A stretch of DNA of 64,000 bases from Sacculina carcini (lineage: Eukaryota; Arthropoda; Thecostraca; Sacculinidae). This document shows, in pieces, positions 36,301 to 46,486 of this stretch; the first letter of the stretch is position 1, and each line of letters starts with the position of its first letter. Below the pieces are notes generated by a model. The model did not search any database, was not told where the DNA came from, and saw nothing but the letters and a program-made list of their open reading frames with translations. The stretch spans positions 5,685,664 to 5,749,663 of the forward strand of contig OU696576.1 of the NCBI GenBank assembly GCA_916048095.2. Direction: 5' to 3'. Made by a program: the position numbers and the translations under genes.

Positions 36301-36906
36301 GATCATATCCACTATGACGCAAGAGCCAAGGAAGCCTTATGAAGTGAGAACTGACCCCAACCAGGTGTTGCGCATTGTTTCAGCCTGAATTATCCCAGGG
36401 ATCCCAGTGTCCAAAGACGAGAGGCAATTCTACAGAACGGCAAGCTGTATCGTTCCACAGTATCGAGGCCAGCTCTCCTTATGTTTTGTTGATTGCCGCT
36501 CAGAACAGTGTGTACACTACTGAGCTTGGGTTTCATTAATGCGTTGTCAATATTCATGTCTCACAATGTCGGGCTAGGCGAGTTCCAGCGAGGCATATAT
36601 GACAATTTCATAGGACAATGTAAGAGGGCGTTGTAGTGATCTTCTCGTCAATAAGTCCATCTAATGTGTTTGCATCGAATTACCACTACCCATCGTGAGT
36701 GGCATGTTCATGTTGTGTACATTATGATTCATGGTGTGACTTGTGCATACGTGCAGATCTGTCACAGTCGCACGGGCGAGATCAACCCTATTAAGATACA
36801 AGCCCTGGTCGTCGGCTACGTGAAGAAGTACAAGCACATCAATAAACATTCGGCCGACAAAAACAAAACCCCCGCTGGCTCCGCCCCTGCCGCCAACAAA
36901 CTATGA
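21331..36906 (+). CDS. PHRF1: PHD and RING finger protein 1 homologue
   Basis: Exons: 21331-21436, 22968-23203, 23423-23569, 23964-24158, 28632-28811, 29473-29661, 29778-29867, 30130-34329, 34538-35246, 35818-35912, 36068-36196, 36757-36906 (6,426 nt, 2,141 aa; human about 1,650). An acidic run leads into a RING (about 82-126, from CAICLSSF to TCPVDR), then a C4HC3 PHD finger (about 162-207, [18 protein letters not shown]). Basic RS-like exons follow, then a 4.2-kb exon with an RS-rich segment at about 1210-1340, a Pro/Ser-rich region, and a C-terminal SRI-like domain ([34 protein letters not shown]). Family knowledge: PHRF1 is a nuclear E3 ligase that binds the phosphorylated RNA polymerase II tail. 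Odd point: the sixth RING ligand is His (CLQH) instead of Cys. All joins keep phase. Confidence 0.92.
21574..22531. mobile_element. Mutator-like MITE with 9-bp target duplication
   Basis: The ends are about 100-bp inverted repeats: left GGTTGACTTGT...ATCTGGTGGCAAAAAA and its complement at right, both continuing through a GCTGGCAACC block. An exact 9-bp duplication ACCAAATCT flanks them (21565-21573 and 22532-22540), the length typical of Mutator-like elements. The interior has T-rich repeated phrases (TTGGTTGGTTATTTGCAC twice) and no transposase. It sits in PHRF1 intron 1. Confidence 0.8.
22231..22255. repeat. Short (CCTAA)n tract, TTAGG telomere-type
   Basis: Nearly five perfect CCTAA units. 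The complementary TTAGG repeat is the telomere unit of many arthropods. Here it is interstitial and lies inside the Mutator-like MITE. Confidence 0.85.
24226..24324. repeat. 21-bp tandem repeat, about 4.7 copies
   Basis: Unit ttttcaattcagacaactgag repeats just downstream of PHRF1 exon 4. Diverged copies of the same unit reappear at 27153-27232. Confidence 0.9.
24520..24879. mobile_element. MITE with TA target site
   Basis: Terminal inverted repeats CCGTATTTGCCGGTGTATAAG at left and their complement at right are flanked by TA on both sides. The interior holds extra copies of the phrase cgacttatac. About 360 bp, no coding capacity. Lies in PHRF1 intron 4. Confidence 0.85.
24950..26230. repeat. 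Tandem duplication, about 655-bp unit x 2
   Basis: Landmarks recur in order with a spacing of 640-660 bp: gatgtggatatttgaaata (24989, 25640), gacaagttaattggttggtc (25153, 25812), tagcctgctggtata (25292, 25957), agttatttgt.ttcaaatac (25518, 26172). The copies differ by scattered substitutions and small indels. Intronic and non-coding. Confidence 0.85.
26595..27135. repeat. Tandem duplication, about 275-bp unit x 2
   Basis: Phrases such as agtaccgtgc.aacaatgat, cattataacaattttattg and atttaacatccc recur at a spacing of about 280 bp, each copy ending in a gtcg.atctct phrase. Intronic, no coding potential. Confidence 0.8.
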
Positions 36907-37108
36907 CTAGTTTGGCGCGCGCATAGTTTCATGCGAATCGTGTTTGTGTGTGCGGATGTGTATGTATGTGTGTTGTATTTCAGGTCGGTGTTTTTGTACG
37001 TTACATTGTATCTGTACGTGTGCATGTGTGTGCATCGCAATGACAATTTCGTGGATATTGATTCTGTGAATGTTCTCCTCTTCGTTTGTAAAGCCAGTTA
37101 AAATAGCG

Positions 37109-37175
37109 TTTATTTATAGTGTTTGTTTCAAACAGAGATGGTTTAGAGGGCTTGTGAACCCCTCGAACGTTTATT
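37109..37175 (-). promoter_or_regulatory. Candidate ALKBH4 poly(A) signals
   Basis: AATAAA occurs on the minus strand at 37170-37175 and 37109-37114, about 155 and 215 nt beyond the ALKBH4 stop codon, inside the 422-bp gap to the PHRF1 stop codon. Confidence 0.5.
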
Positions 37176-37328
37176 GGATTTTCGCGCGTATGTGTTTGTG
37201 TTGTGTATGTGCAGCGATTTTTGTTGCCTGTAGCTTGTTAATCTGAGCGTGCCGCTGAGACACGTCGCGACCAAGTGTCACGCCAAGCGCACAATACACA
37301 AGCGCGTTCGGCTGGCCTGTGTATTGTT

Positions 37329-38294
37329 TCACGACGGCGTCCAGAATTTCTGTGCGCGCACACGAACTTCTTGTCCTAGCGTCGCGTGCTCGCCGCGCTC
37401 CATAAATACCTCGGTGAACTCGCGCAGCGCGACGCACAGCCGCCGCGACGTGATGTCCTCGCGTAGAACGCAGTGCAGCCAGTGGTAGCGCGCCTCGTCG
37501 TCCAGCACAACCACTGAGCGGCGAGGCATCGGCACGCGCACGACAAGCGGACCGACGTGTCGCCATGCGGCCGCCAACGCCGCCACGTGGTCGCGCGACA
37601 CGCTCACGTCGTCCGGCCGACAGTGCAGGTTGTAGCGCGTGTCGTCGCCGGTGTATGGCGTCAGCGTGAGCGCACTGTCGCTCAACAAGTTGACGCTGAC
37701 CACGCGGCGGCCCCACACCCAGCAGTCGTCGACGTGGGGCGCGATGCACGCGCCTCGTCGCGGTTCGTACTCGAGCGAGCACTGTTCGATGGTGCAGTAG
37801 CCGTGCAGCGCTGGCACTCGCGGAACCAGCTGCTGCTGCAGCCAGCGGCCGAACCAAGGGAAACCGTCAAACTCGACCGGTTTCAGTTTGCGCCGCTTAA
37901 AGTTGCACTTGGGACCGAAGTTCTGCTTTCGTCGGCCGCTCTGTGACAGCTGCCACGGCAGTGAGTCCATGTCAGCCGCTAATTGAGCTTCCTCGCGCTT
38001 GCTCATCACGTCCAGTGCGACCGTTAGTCCACGCACCGTTAAACTGGCGCCTTCATGCCGGGGATGTGTGCGCCACGAGTCAACGTTCCAGCCTGGCCAG
38101 CAAAGGTCGCACAGCGGGCAATATACGTAGTACGCGCCAGTCGTTTGTCGACTCAAAAACGGTTCATACGATTGCTCGCAAAGTGTGCACGAATTCTGAC
38201 CCTTACAGGCGCACTTATCCTCAGTCTTTGATATCGAGGTGGACATTATGCCCGGTCGTCTGGCAGCAAACGCGACGCACGAACGCTGTTTCAC
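37329..38294 (-). CDS. ALKBH4: Alpha-ketoglutarate-dependent dioxygenase ALKBH4 homologue
   Basis: Intronless 321-aa frame; an internal Met at residue 17 (38246) is the likelier start, giving 305 aa, close to the human length (about 302). Near the N terminus is the cysteine motif CACKGQNSCTLC typical of ALKBH4. Family signatures follow: PWQLSQSGRRKQNFGPK (114-129), the iron ligands in PHVDD (H187, D189), VVSVNLLS, a distal histidine in YHWLHCVLR and the 2-oxoglutarate-binding arginines near RRLCVALRE. The enzyme uses Fe(II) and 2-oxoglutarate; the mammalian protein has been linked to demethylation of an actin lysine. The gene is tail to tail with PHRF1. An insertion of about 25 residues relative to human lies between the Cys motif and the catalytic core. 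Confidence 0.95.
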   Translation of the reverse strand: MKQRSCVAFAARRPGIMSTSISKTEDKCACKGQNSCTLCEQSYEPFLSRQTTGAYYVYCPLCDLCWPGWNVDSWRTHPRHEGASLTVRGLTVALDVMSKREEAQLAADMDSLPWQLSQSGRRKQNFGPKCNFKRRKLKPVEFDGFPWFGRWLQQQLVPRVPALHGYCTIEQCSLEYEPRRGACIAPHVDDCWVWGRRVVSVNLLSDSALTLTPYTGDDTRYNLHCRPDDVSVSRDHVAALAAAWRHVGPLVVRVPMPRRSVVVLDDEARYHWLHCVLREDITSRRLCVALREFTEVFMERGEHATLGQEVRVRAQKFWTPS

Positions 38295-39283
38295 ACAACA
38301 GTATGATTACTAATGCACCTCTCGTGTGATCACGACCCGCGTTGAATCGTGTGCGCGAGAATATCACGAATGGAACGCCTTGGGTGCAGAATCAATCGAA
38401 ATTAAACCAAAATCAGACGAAAGACTTACTCAAGTCGAGACAACCACCGGCTGAAATCACCTGTTCCTGTTCTACCGGATAGGCGCATAACCAAACAATC
38501 CACGGCGACACATAACGCTACATCAATCACGCAACATTATAATTCCATATTTCGGTGCGCCTGCGTCGTCAATGAAATTATTTAGAATAATAAACTTTCC
38601 TTAGCTGTATTGGGGTTGATGAATTCAACACAGGGAGATGTGTGCAAAAATACATAATAATTGAGCAAATGGGGCCAACATACATTAAAGCCAGGAATAC
38701 CATAATTTTTTTTATTGGTGATTTTGAAGATTTACTGAAAGAACAATTAAAAATTCCAATTTGACATAACTGAGACAAACCGGAATTTTTTTAGCGGAAT
38801 ATATTTTTCAATTTATCTACAAATATAGCTTATAACCTATGTATTTGTGGTTGTTGTTAAAAAACCTTCCAGAGGTGTAAAATTGAAGACAAGTCTGAAC
38901 ACTTTAATTCAGATCTGGTGCACAGTGTGATACTTCTGTTCTTTTCACTGATTTGGTGGTTTTATTCAAATTTGGTTGAAATATTATTTTAAAAATACTG
39001 TAATTTGATTGATTGCTATTGCAATATTTCATTTTTATGGGATTTCCTATACGAAGGTATGTGAACATTACGCGACCATAATGCTTGCACTCATTTTCCA
39101 TGTTGATACATAGTGCATAGTATATATAGGGTACAAACGGACAAAACCAAAATAGTTATTTAGAGAAACAAACATTCATTCATTCATTTATTTGTATAGC
39201 GCTCATCCAGGAACACAAGCGCGTCAAACTTCAATGAAAATGGTAAAATAAAAACATTAAGCATGAAAGCACCGCACACACAC
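38295..39283. other. Intergenic stretch upstream of ALKBH4
   Basis: AT-rich sequence without a supported gene. Around 39175-39235 the phrase cattcatttatttgtatagcgctcatcc resembles the terminal region of a dispersed repeat, but no partner end was found. Confidence 0.4.
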
Positions 39284-40801
39284 CATAGACTCCTTTAAGG
39301 AAGGATGGGAACGTCACGACCTTGGGGTTTTTAACCTGAGTCTTAAAGATTAACTTGAGTCCTTAATAAAATGACTTCTAGAAGAGCTAGAAACACGTTC
39401 TATGGGTCAAAATGGAGGTTTTTGAGGACGCTGAGTTCAATAGTAACATTTTCAACACCACTTGGGGTCATCTCCAAGGTCAAAAGGTCACATTTCAAGG
39501 TCAAATTTGTGAATTTTGATCATTTTTGCTCGTTTTTTGTGTGTAACTCATAAATGGTGAGAGATGGATGATTATAATAAGAGGCAAGTCTGTAGAGCTG
39601 TTCAAATTTAATATATATTGTCAAATATTGTATTACTCAAACATTCCAAACAAGCCCTAAAACAATGAAACACTAAAACAAGAAATAAAGAACGGTACCT
39701 ATTACCATTGACATTTGATTAGATGAACATCGCTAGATGGAGAGCTTTTCTTGCCTCCTGAGGCATCCCACAACCATTTATTTGTAAATTACATTGAGGA
39801 CGTGAGGTTTCAATAGAATGTTAGCTAAAGTCGTACATGCTGCATTATTAGTAGCTAAAGGTGCATCTACAAAAGATAACAATTAAGCAAAATGAGAGCG
39901 GCAATGCATTTTAGTCATGACATGCAAATTATAGGCATTATGTACAAAAATAAACGCTTGAAATAGTTGGCACACTCAGTCCACCTCTATTCAAATGATC
40001 TAAGAACTCTGATGACACCTCGTCACCATCTTCATCACCCATGATATCCTCCATACTAGTGCTATTACCATATTTATGAACAATATATCCAGCCAAATAT
40101 TCAACTTTATGCTTAAGGTTATCAGCAAACCTCAAGAGCTCCCGAGTGTCTTGAGGAGCGATCTCGTCAATGAGTTCACTTCGCTCATCTTTTGTAGATG
40201 CACCTTTAGCTACTAATAATGCAGCATGTACGACTTTAGCTAACATTCTATTGAAAGCTCACGTCCTCAATGTAAGTGACAAAGAAAAGGCTGTGGGATG
40301 CCTCAGGAGGCAAGAAAAGCTCTCCATCTAGCGATGTTCATCTAATCAAATGTTAATGTCTTTGTGTTTTGTTGTTATGAGAAATAGGTACCGTTCTTTA
40401 TTTTTTGTTTTAGTGTTTCATTGTTTTAGGGCTTGTTTGGAATGTTTGAGTAATACAATATTTGACAATATATATTAAATTTGAACAGCTCTACTGACTT
40501 GCCTCTTAGTATAATCATCCATCTCTCACCATTTATTAGTTACACAAAAAAACGAGCAAAAATGATCAAAATTCACAAATTTGACCTTGAAGTATGACTT
40601 TTTGACCTTGGAGATGACCCCAAGTGGTGTTGAAAATGTTACTATTGAACTCAGCGTCCTTAAAAACCCCCATTTTGACCCATAGAACGTGTATCTAGCT
40701 CTTCTAGAAGTCATTTTAACAAGGACCTAAGTTAATCTTTCAGACTCAAGTTAAAAACCCCGAGGTCGTGACGCTCCAGTCCTTCCTTAAAGGAGTCTAT
40801 G
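39284..40801. mobile_element. P-element-like foldback element with ~600-bp inverted arms
   Basis: Left arm 39284-39877 and right arm 40187-40801 are long inverted copies starting CATAGACTCCTTTAAGGAAGGA. They surround a unique centre of about 310 bp. An 8-bp ACACACAC flanks both ends, the target-duplication length of P elements, although it lies in CA-rich DNA. The centre and inner right arm encode a remnant resembling the C-terminal part of P/THAP9-type transposases. The arms are highly similar with scattered differences. Confidence 0.75.
39938..40246 (-). pseudogene. P-element/THAP9-like transposase C-terminal remnant
   Basis: A 102-aa frame contains LLRFADNLKHKVEYLAGYIV followed by an acidic segment. 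The (L/V)EYLAGYI phrase with hydrophobic spacing resembles the C-terminal region of P-element-like transposases. The first 20 or so codons lie in the inverted arm and are therefore duplicated in mirror image at 39823-39877. No catalytic domain is present. Confidence 0.5.
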
Positions 40802-41683
40802 ACACACACACAAAATAACATGCGGACAACTTTAAAAGCCAACTACGCTAGGAAGATACTATAAATAGTAATAATAATAATAAATATATATATTTCCTTT
40901 AGCGCATATAAATACACATGCGCGCAAAATAACAATTGAATAGCAAGAAGAAAACATAACAAACACTTATACACAAACAACACTCAAACAATACACAATA
41001 CAGGAACAGCAAAACCAGATGAGGCACACAAAAACAAATATAATTTTGTATCGCAAATAACTAAAAACAGATCACACAGTAGCATATAGAGTAAGAGAGT
41101 GAGATACAGGGTCAAACGATTGATCAAACAAATATTCAAACAAAGAGGACCAAACAACAGCAGGACCAGCTGTTGCTGTTGTTTGTTTCTCTAATCTGCT
41201 GTTGCTGTTGCAGAGATACCAGCTGAAGCTGAAACTCTACGTTGGTGAGTCAAGACAATTAACACAGATGAACACATTAACACAATGAGCACAGATTGGA
41301 CACATCGATGAGTGATTGAAATGTACTATAAGTAACACAATACAATATACATACTTAGGCTCAAACAAAGATATACACAATCATACATGCATTTAACAAT
41401 GTTTTATATTTGATGCGGTGTTATATATAACTTTTATTCTTATATGTTTATTTTGTAATTGTTGATTGTTTTGTGCATTGTATATTTATGTTGTGCATTA
41501 AATATGGCATAGGATAGGATAGAAGTTAGGATAGAAAGTGGAGCATAAACACATACATCACTGTCATCACAGTAGGTTAGGCAACGAGAAGCATAGCAGT
41601 GGTCGCACGCTCACACACACATAAACATATACATCACCAGAGAAGGTTAGAATACAGAATACAGCATTGGTTGCACACATGTA

Positions 41684-41684
<1 letters not shown>
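40802..41684. other. Non-genic stretch with CA-rich and AT-rich sequence
   Basis: No coding frame recognised. A short duplicated phrase around 41550-41680 (catcac...ggttag...agcattggt-like) immediately precedes the CA microsatellite. Confidence 0.4.
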
Positions 41685-41746
<62 letters not shown>

Positions 41747-44139
41747 ACACACACACACCGCCAAATTATACAGTCAACCAAGTTGAAGAAGATCTTAAGG
41801 ACCTTGAGGAGCAATTGCAGGAAATTATCTGTCGGTACCCTGAAACTAGAATCATCATAGGTGGAGACATAAATTGTTGCTTGTTGAAAATGGACAAAGG
41901 TAAACCCGGATCGAAACTCACGACTCTATTTGAAACTTACAATATGCACATCTGTAACACAACTCAATTCACATACGAGCCGTCTAAAACCCTACTAGAT
42001 GTGATAGCTGTGAATGAGGAAAAATGTGTCGTGGACACTAGTGTTCAACATTGTCATTATGGAACACCTCATTGCCTAACGAAAGTGAGAATTAGACTCC
42101 AAAGAGCAGACATCAACAGCACATCAATCAGAAAACGTGCAGAATGTCATATCGACGTCAACAGATTGGAGAATATGATCAGAAATTTTGACTGGATACC
42201 AGTTTATGCAAGTAGCTCAGCAGAGGATAAGTACAATGCGTTTGTAGATATATTCTCATCTGTGACTAACAAATTGTTTCCGTACCGCACAATAACAGTA
42301 CGCAACACACATCGTAAACCACTGCCTCATAACATACGAGTGCTCTACAGGCAGAGAAAATATGCGTTACGAAATAAGATGATGCAAGAATACAAGCAGC
42401 TGAATAAGAAATGTCGCATTGCCATAGGAAACCACAATCGTCATGTTATCACGAACAATATGAGTGGTAAGCCAGCACATATGCTATGGAGACAGTGTGA
42501 ACAAATAATAGGCCGAAAGAGGGGCAATACTAATATGAAACTAGATGCCAACCAGCTGAATGACTACTACATTAACGTCGGACTTAATGCTGCTAGAGAA
42601 ATTCCACTGACAAACGACAGAATTGGGAACAGACTAATGAGAGTAAATACCAATAGACTAGTTTTTAGAATCATAACAATGCAAGAGTTATCAAAAATAG
42701 TCATGCAAATGAAACCATCAAGTACAGAAGATAAGAATGGAATATCGATGAATATGGTGAAACGGTGTTTCGGAGGGATATGCCATATAATACTTGATAT
42801 TGTAAACACGAGTATTCTGTCAAAAACAATTCCATCACAGTTGAAGAACGCCACAATTATACCAATACCTAAAGGATCTAATGACACGAGACCAATATCG
42901 CTATTGCCACCCATTATGAAGATATTGGAAAAGGCGATACAAATTCAGACGGTCAAATATATGGAGAGTCAGCAACTAGTTAGCGATACTCATCATGGAT
43001 ATAGAAAACGACATTCGTGCGAGACAGCCTTAGCCGTGATAACCGACACAATATACGAAGCCATGGATAGAAGAGAGGTTACCATATTGATTTCAGTTGA
43101 TTTATCCAAGTGTTTTGATGTTATTGATCATCGTGTGCTGATTGAAAAACTGGAAGCACATAATATTGAATCAGACTGGTTCAAAGATTATCTGGCGGAT
43201 CATAGTCAACAAGTTAAGGTAAACCTTCCAAGTGGAAACTATTCGCTATCCTCTGTCAAAAAGACAACTGATTCCATGTCAATCTTCCAGGGAGGCAGTC
43301 TAAGTTGTGTGCTGTTCCTGATTTTCGCGAATGATTTGTCAGCTCACATAAGTGATGAAGGAGTGCGCGTAGTACAATATGCAGATGACACGACGCTTAT
43401 GATAACAACCAAAAAGCAAGAAGTTGGTATCACAATGAGAAGGATAGAAACTGCATTGCAGCAATTGTACAGCTATTTCTCATCAAACAGAGTGAAAATG
43501 AACCCAAACAAAACACAGGTCACTGTTTTCGGTACAAAGTATTTATTGAAAGATTTCACAGAAATAACAATACAATTCATGGGAACCAGTTTGATCGAAC
43601 AGCCGACAATCAAGTTACTAGGAGTGACTTTGGATAAACATCTTCATTATAGTGACCATGTCGAGCAAGTTGTGAGAAAATCTACGGGGATATTATTGGC
43701 AATAAACAGAGCAAAGTCATCATTGCCTGAATCAACACATAGACCAATTATCAACGCATTCATCCTGTCTTTCTTATCCTATTGTGTTTCGATATACGGC
43801 ATTGCTGGAAAAACACAATTAAATAAGATACAAAAAGTTTTGAATTTCTGTGCCAGAATATTGTCCAATCGCAAAAAATCAGAACACATATCAGAAGTGT
43901 ACCAACAACTGGGCCTGCCAACTATCAATGACATTGTCACCAATAATCGAAAACGACTTGTGAACTCCATATTACTTACACAAGAGCCATCCATAATATT
44001 TGAAACTGTTCAACGAAGTGAAAAAACAATCAACACACGCAAAGGAGATATAATTTATCCTTCAATCAGAACTGAGGCTGGAAGAAAGCGGCTAAATTAT
44101 GATGCTGCTAGATTCATGTATGGTGTATTTTCATCCTAG
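41599..44139 (+). CDS. LINE ORF2 protein, endonuclease (partial) and reverse transcriptase
   Basis: The frame is open for 846 codons, but the first 50 or so are microsatellite-encoded His/Thr. Genuine similarity starts at PPNYTVNQVEEDL (about residue 53). Endonuclease: IIIGGDIN (85-92). Linker rich in Arg/Lys. RT: TRPISLLPP, a palm region with SVDLSKCFDVIDH, then GGSLSCVLF and YADD (594-597), followed by the PTIKLLGVTLD thumb region and a C-terminal Cys/His-poor segment. It has no internal stop, unlike the other decayed LINE copies. The missing N-terminal half of the endonuclease should make it inactive for normal retrotransposition. Confidence 0.85.
41685..41759. repeat. (CA)n microsatellite at a LINE breakpoint
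   Basis: About 29 CA units, then an interruption and more CA. The LINE endonuclease frame begins directly at its 3' end and stays open through it. Confidence 0.95.
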
Positions 44140-44215
44140 TATGTGCTTATGTTTGTGTTTATGTTGTTTGTACTGAAAAGCCTACTTATTAAGTATTGGA
44201 GTACAATAAAGCAAT
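41760..44215 (+). mobile_element. 5'-truncated LINE, near-complete ORF2
   Basis: Starts abruptly after the CA tract inside the endonuclease domain and runs through the reverse transcriptase to a stop at 44139, followed by a short 3' tail with AATAAA at 44205-44210. ORF1 and the first part of the endonuclease are absent. RT motifs place it among EN-encoding non-LTR elements of the Jockey/CR1 group; it is not the family seen in FNBP4 intron 4. Confidence 0.85.
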
Positions 44216-44870
44216 TTACACACGTAGACACACACACACACATACACACACGTTACTGCACGACAATAAGAGAAACCAGAGCAGCACGCGCACACGCATA
44301 TATCATTCACACCAGTGTGTAAGGCTATGTGCGTGTTGCAGTGCGTGTTGCATTGTGGTGACCGTGTTGCATTGCAGATCCCTCTTGCGACGATGATGAT
44401 GACGATTGATATCGTTTCGGCGTGTTTATAGACTGTGTCTCTTGTTGTCCGACAGAAACACTTAAAAATTTCAAAATTCTGAAATATCTCTCGTGGTAGA
44501 TTTAGTGACTGGATAAGATGTGCCAGCTGGTTCCAACCGGTTGGTTTTACTGTATGTTTACGTTTTCTCAATATGTAATTCACAATGTCAACTATGTGTG
44601 AACCTGGAATCTCGACATTGTTGAAAATTACCACACCTTTGTTATTCCACCGAATTACTTGTCTCAACTGCTCCAAGAGGTATCTAGCATATTTTTTATA
44701 TGTTAAATGTATTAACTGTATCCACTGATCGATAGGTGATACTCCAGTGAATTATGTCTGCTGTTGAACTGTCGGAACAGGTTTCCACTCGTTTAAGTAC
44801 AGTATACGTTTTTGTTCATCGCTCAAGTCAGATCTACGTAGTATGTTTTTAGTGTTTCAGCTTCATCATC
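44182..44870 (-). pseudogene. Polinton-associated uncharacterised protein, broken
   Basis: The minus-strand frame starting at 44676 contains IPGSHIVDIVNYILRKRK, then PTGWNQLAHLI and LNLPREIF, a pattern I associate with small proteins next to the ATPase in Polinton-like elements. Matching residues continue upstream to about 44870 in the same frame across an in-frame stop near 44755. The 3' part runs into a CA tract. Function unknown. Confidence 0.55.
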
Positions 44871-45049
44871 ATGGTGATAATGTTTCTAATTCTTCATCGT
44901 CGTCATCACGGCTTCAGTAGACGATGGTTTTGTAAAATGTTGTGGCTGTTCTAGCGAGGAAAATTTAGAGTCTGCACGATTTTGAGTTGACAAGTTTTGC
45001 AGTTCATGGTAAGTATCTTGAGATATGAGCACCATTTTACGAAACGAGC

Positions 45050-45367
45050 TCATACCGATGAAACTAGTGATGTTATTAGACTAGTTACCAACGGAATGAG
45101 AACGGGGAGAAATTTACCAGATTGTATCAGAATATCACGTTTTCTTTTACCTGAAGGCTGTTTTGCAGCAAGAAAACGTATAACAGACTTGAATTTGGAC
45201 AACTTATTTTTACCTTCTTTCTCCAGATGAACTCTATCATGCAAAATATTGTGACATATTTCACTAATAGCACGTAAAAGAGTTGAATCAGCTGTTTGTA
45301 ATATTGCCATCTGCTGTGATCGGTTCAATCTAGGAAACAATTCTAACAGTGGCCAATTATGTACCAA
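45050..45367 (-). CDS. Polinton pX-like basic/hydrophobic protein
   Basis: 105 aa. An N-terminal helical part is followed by a Lys-rich middle (KEGKNKLSKFKSVIRFLAAK, then KRKRDIL) and a hydrophobic C-terminus (FLPVLIPLVTSLITSLVSSV). This arrangement, basic linker then a GGFL-like hydrophobic tail, is typical of a short protein next to the ATPase in Polintons and adintoviruses; it has been compared with adenovirus pX. It lies 46 bp beyond the ATPase stop on the same strand. The role is inferred only. Confidence 0.6.
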   Translation of the reverse strand: MVHNWPLLELFPRLNRSQQMAILQTADSTLLRAISEICHNILHDRVHLEKEGKNKLSKFKSVIRFLAAKQPSGKRKRDILIQSGKFLPVLIPLVTSLITSLVSSV

Positions 45368-45413
45368 CGCTGACGAAATATTGCTAAATGACTACCCGTG
45401 ACAATATTTGCTA

Positions 45414-46055
45414 CTATTTATATTTAGGCGACGACGGAATATACACATACACAGGTTCTTGCAATTTATCACTGCGAACACGTAATTTGTCAACAGTTTC
45501 CTGCTTCATATCAAACAATAGATGACCGTATGTTTGTTGCATGACATCCTCATAAACGTCCATCACGAATCTCATATTGGTCGGTAGATACTGGATCGCA
45601 AACGTTCTCAATTGTGTTCGATCCCTGTAATTTTTGAAGAACACGTAATAATTTGTGTTTAAACTAATCGTTTTGAAGTTGGCAGATTTAAGAAATGCAT
45701 TCTGGGTTATCAAGATGACACTTACATTTTCATGCCGTGAAATCTTCACAAATAAATCACGTACCAAAACATTATCCACACTATCGATCAAATCGTCCAA
45801 AACAATTAGACAACCATTATTCCGTTTGTATTTACGAGCCAATTCTTTAATCATCCTGTATTCCGGTAAACTTTCATAGACACGATCTATGTGTGATGAG
45901 TTGATGTATTCACCATCTTGTGTACCGTGACAATAAAGAACAAAATCAGGTTTATTATCCATAAGATATTCCGCTTTACTAAGCAGAGTATTGATGTACT
46001 GACTTTTTCCAGATCCGCTCGGTCCGGCATTGTGAACGGTGTACGTAATCGACAA
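45414..46055 (-). CDS. Polinton genome-packaging ATPase (FtsK/HerA, A32-like)
   Basis: 213 aa. Walker A GPSGSGKS at residues 11-18, Walker B CLIVLDDL at 82-89 and a downstream ITQN sensor-like motif at 116-119 are intact. Packaging ATPases of this class pump DNA into the capsid. The usual 15-30 residues before the Walker A strand are missing, and the sequence upstream of the Met has stops before reaching a GT microsatellite, so the 5' end looks eroded. The core is otherwise uninterrupted. Confidence 0.88.
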   Translation of the reverse strand: MSITYTVHNAGPSGSGKSQYINTLLSKAEYLMDNKPDFVLYCHGTQDGEYINSSHIDRVYESLPEYRMIKELARKYKRNNGCLIVLDDLIDSVDNVLVRDLFVKISRHENVSVILITQNAFLKSANFKTISLNTNYYVFFKNYRDRTQLRTFAIQYLPTNMRFVMDVYEDVMQQTYGHLLFDMKQETVDKLRVRSDKLQEPVYVYIPSSPKYK

Positions 46056-46128
46056 TCATACGTATCCGTTCTGTTATAACATCACAACATCACTATAAGT
46101 TATGGTTTGATCCATACTATATATATAT

Positions 46129-46132
<4 letters not shown>

Positions 46133-46174
<42 letters not shown>
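46133..46174. repeat. (GT)n microsatellite inside the Polinton remnant
   Basis: About 20 GT units between the ATPase and the PolB C-terminal fragment. Confidence 0.95.
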
Positions 46175-46177
<3 letters not shown>

Positions 46178-46486
46178 GTCGTCAATGTATATGGACCGAG
46201 TTTCCACGTCACCCTTGAGGTATCGGTCATCGACGCGTGTTTTTATAGTGGTATCCCCAGTAGACCTGCTCCACTATTTAAATATGTGCGTGCATGCATT
46301 TTTTTCCATACTTGTATATATAATGAGTTAAATAGCATATATAAATTGACACTCTCTAGTGACAATATTTAAATATGTACATTGTAAATATATGTTAGGC
46401 TAGATAATTTATTTTTATTTTTTTATCATATATATATATATATAAAGTTATATACATATTTGTATTTTCAAGCAAACCTATAGTGT

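Noticed and set aside
41190-41270. Possible small exon after a ttgctgttgcag acceptor
   Set aside because: It yields only a short KLKLYVG-like peptide with no partner exon and no family match.
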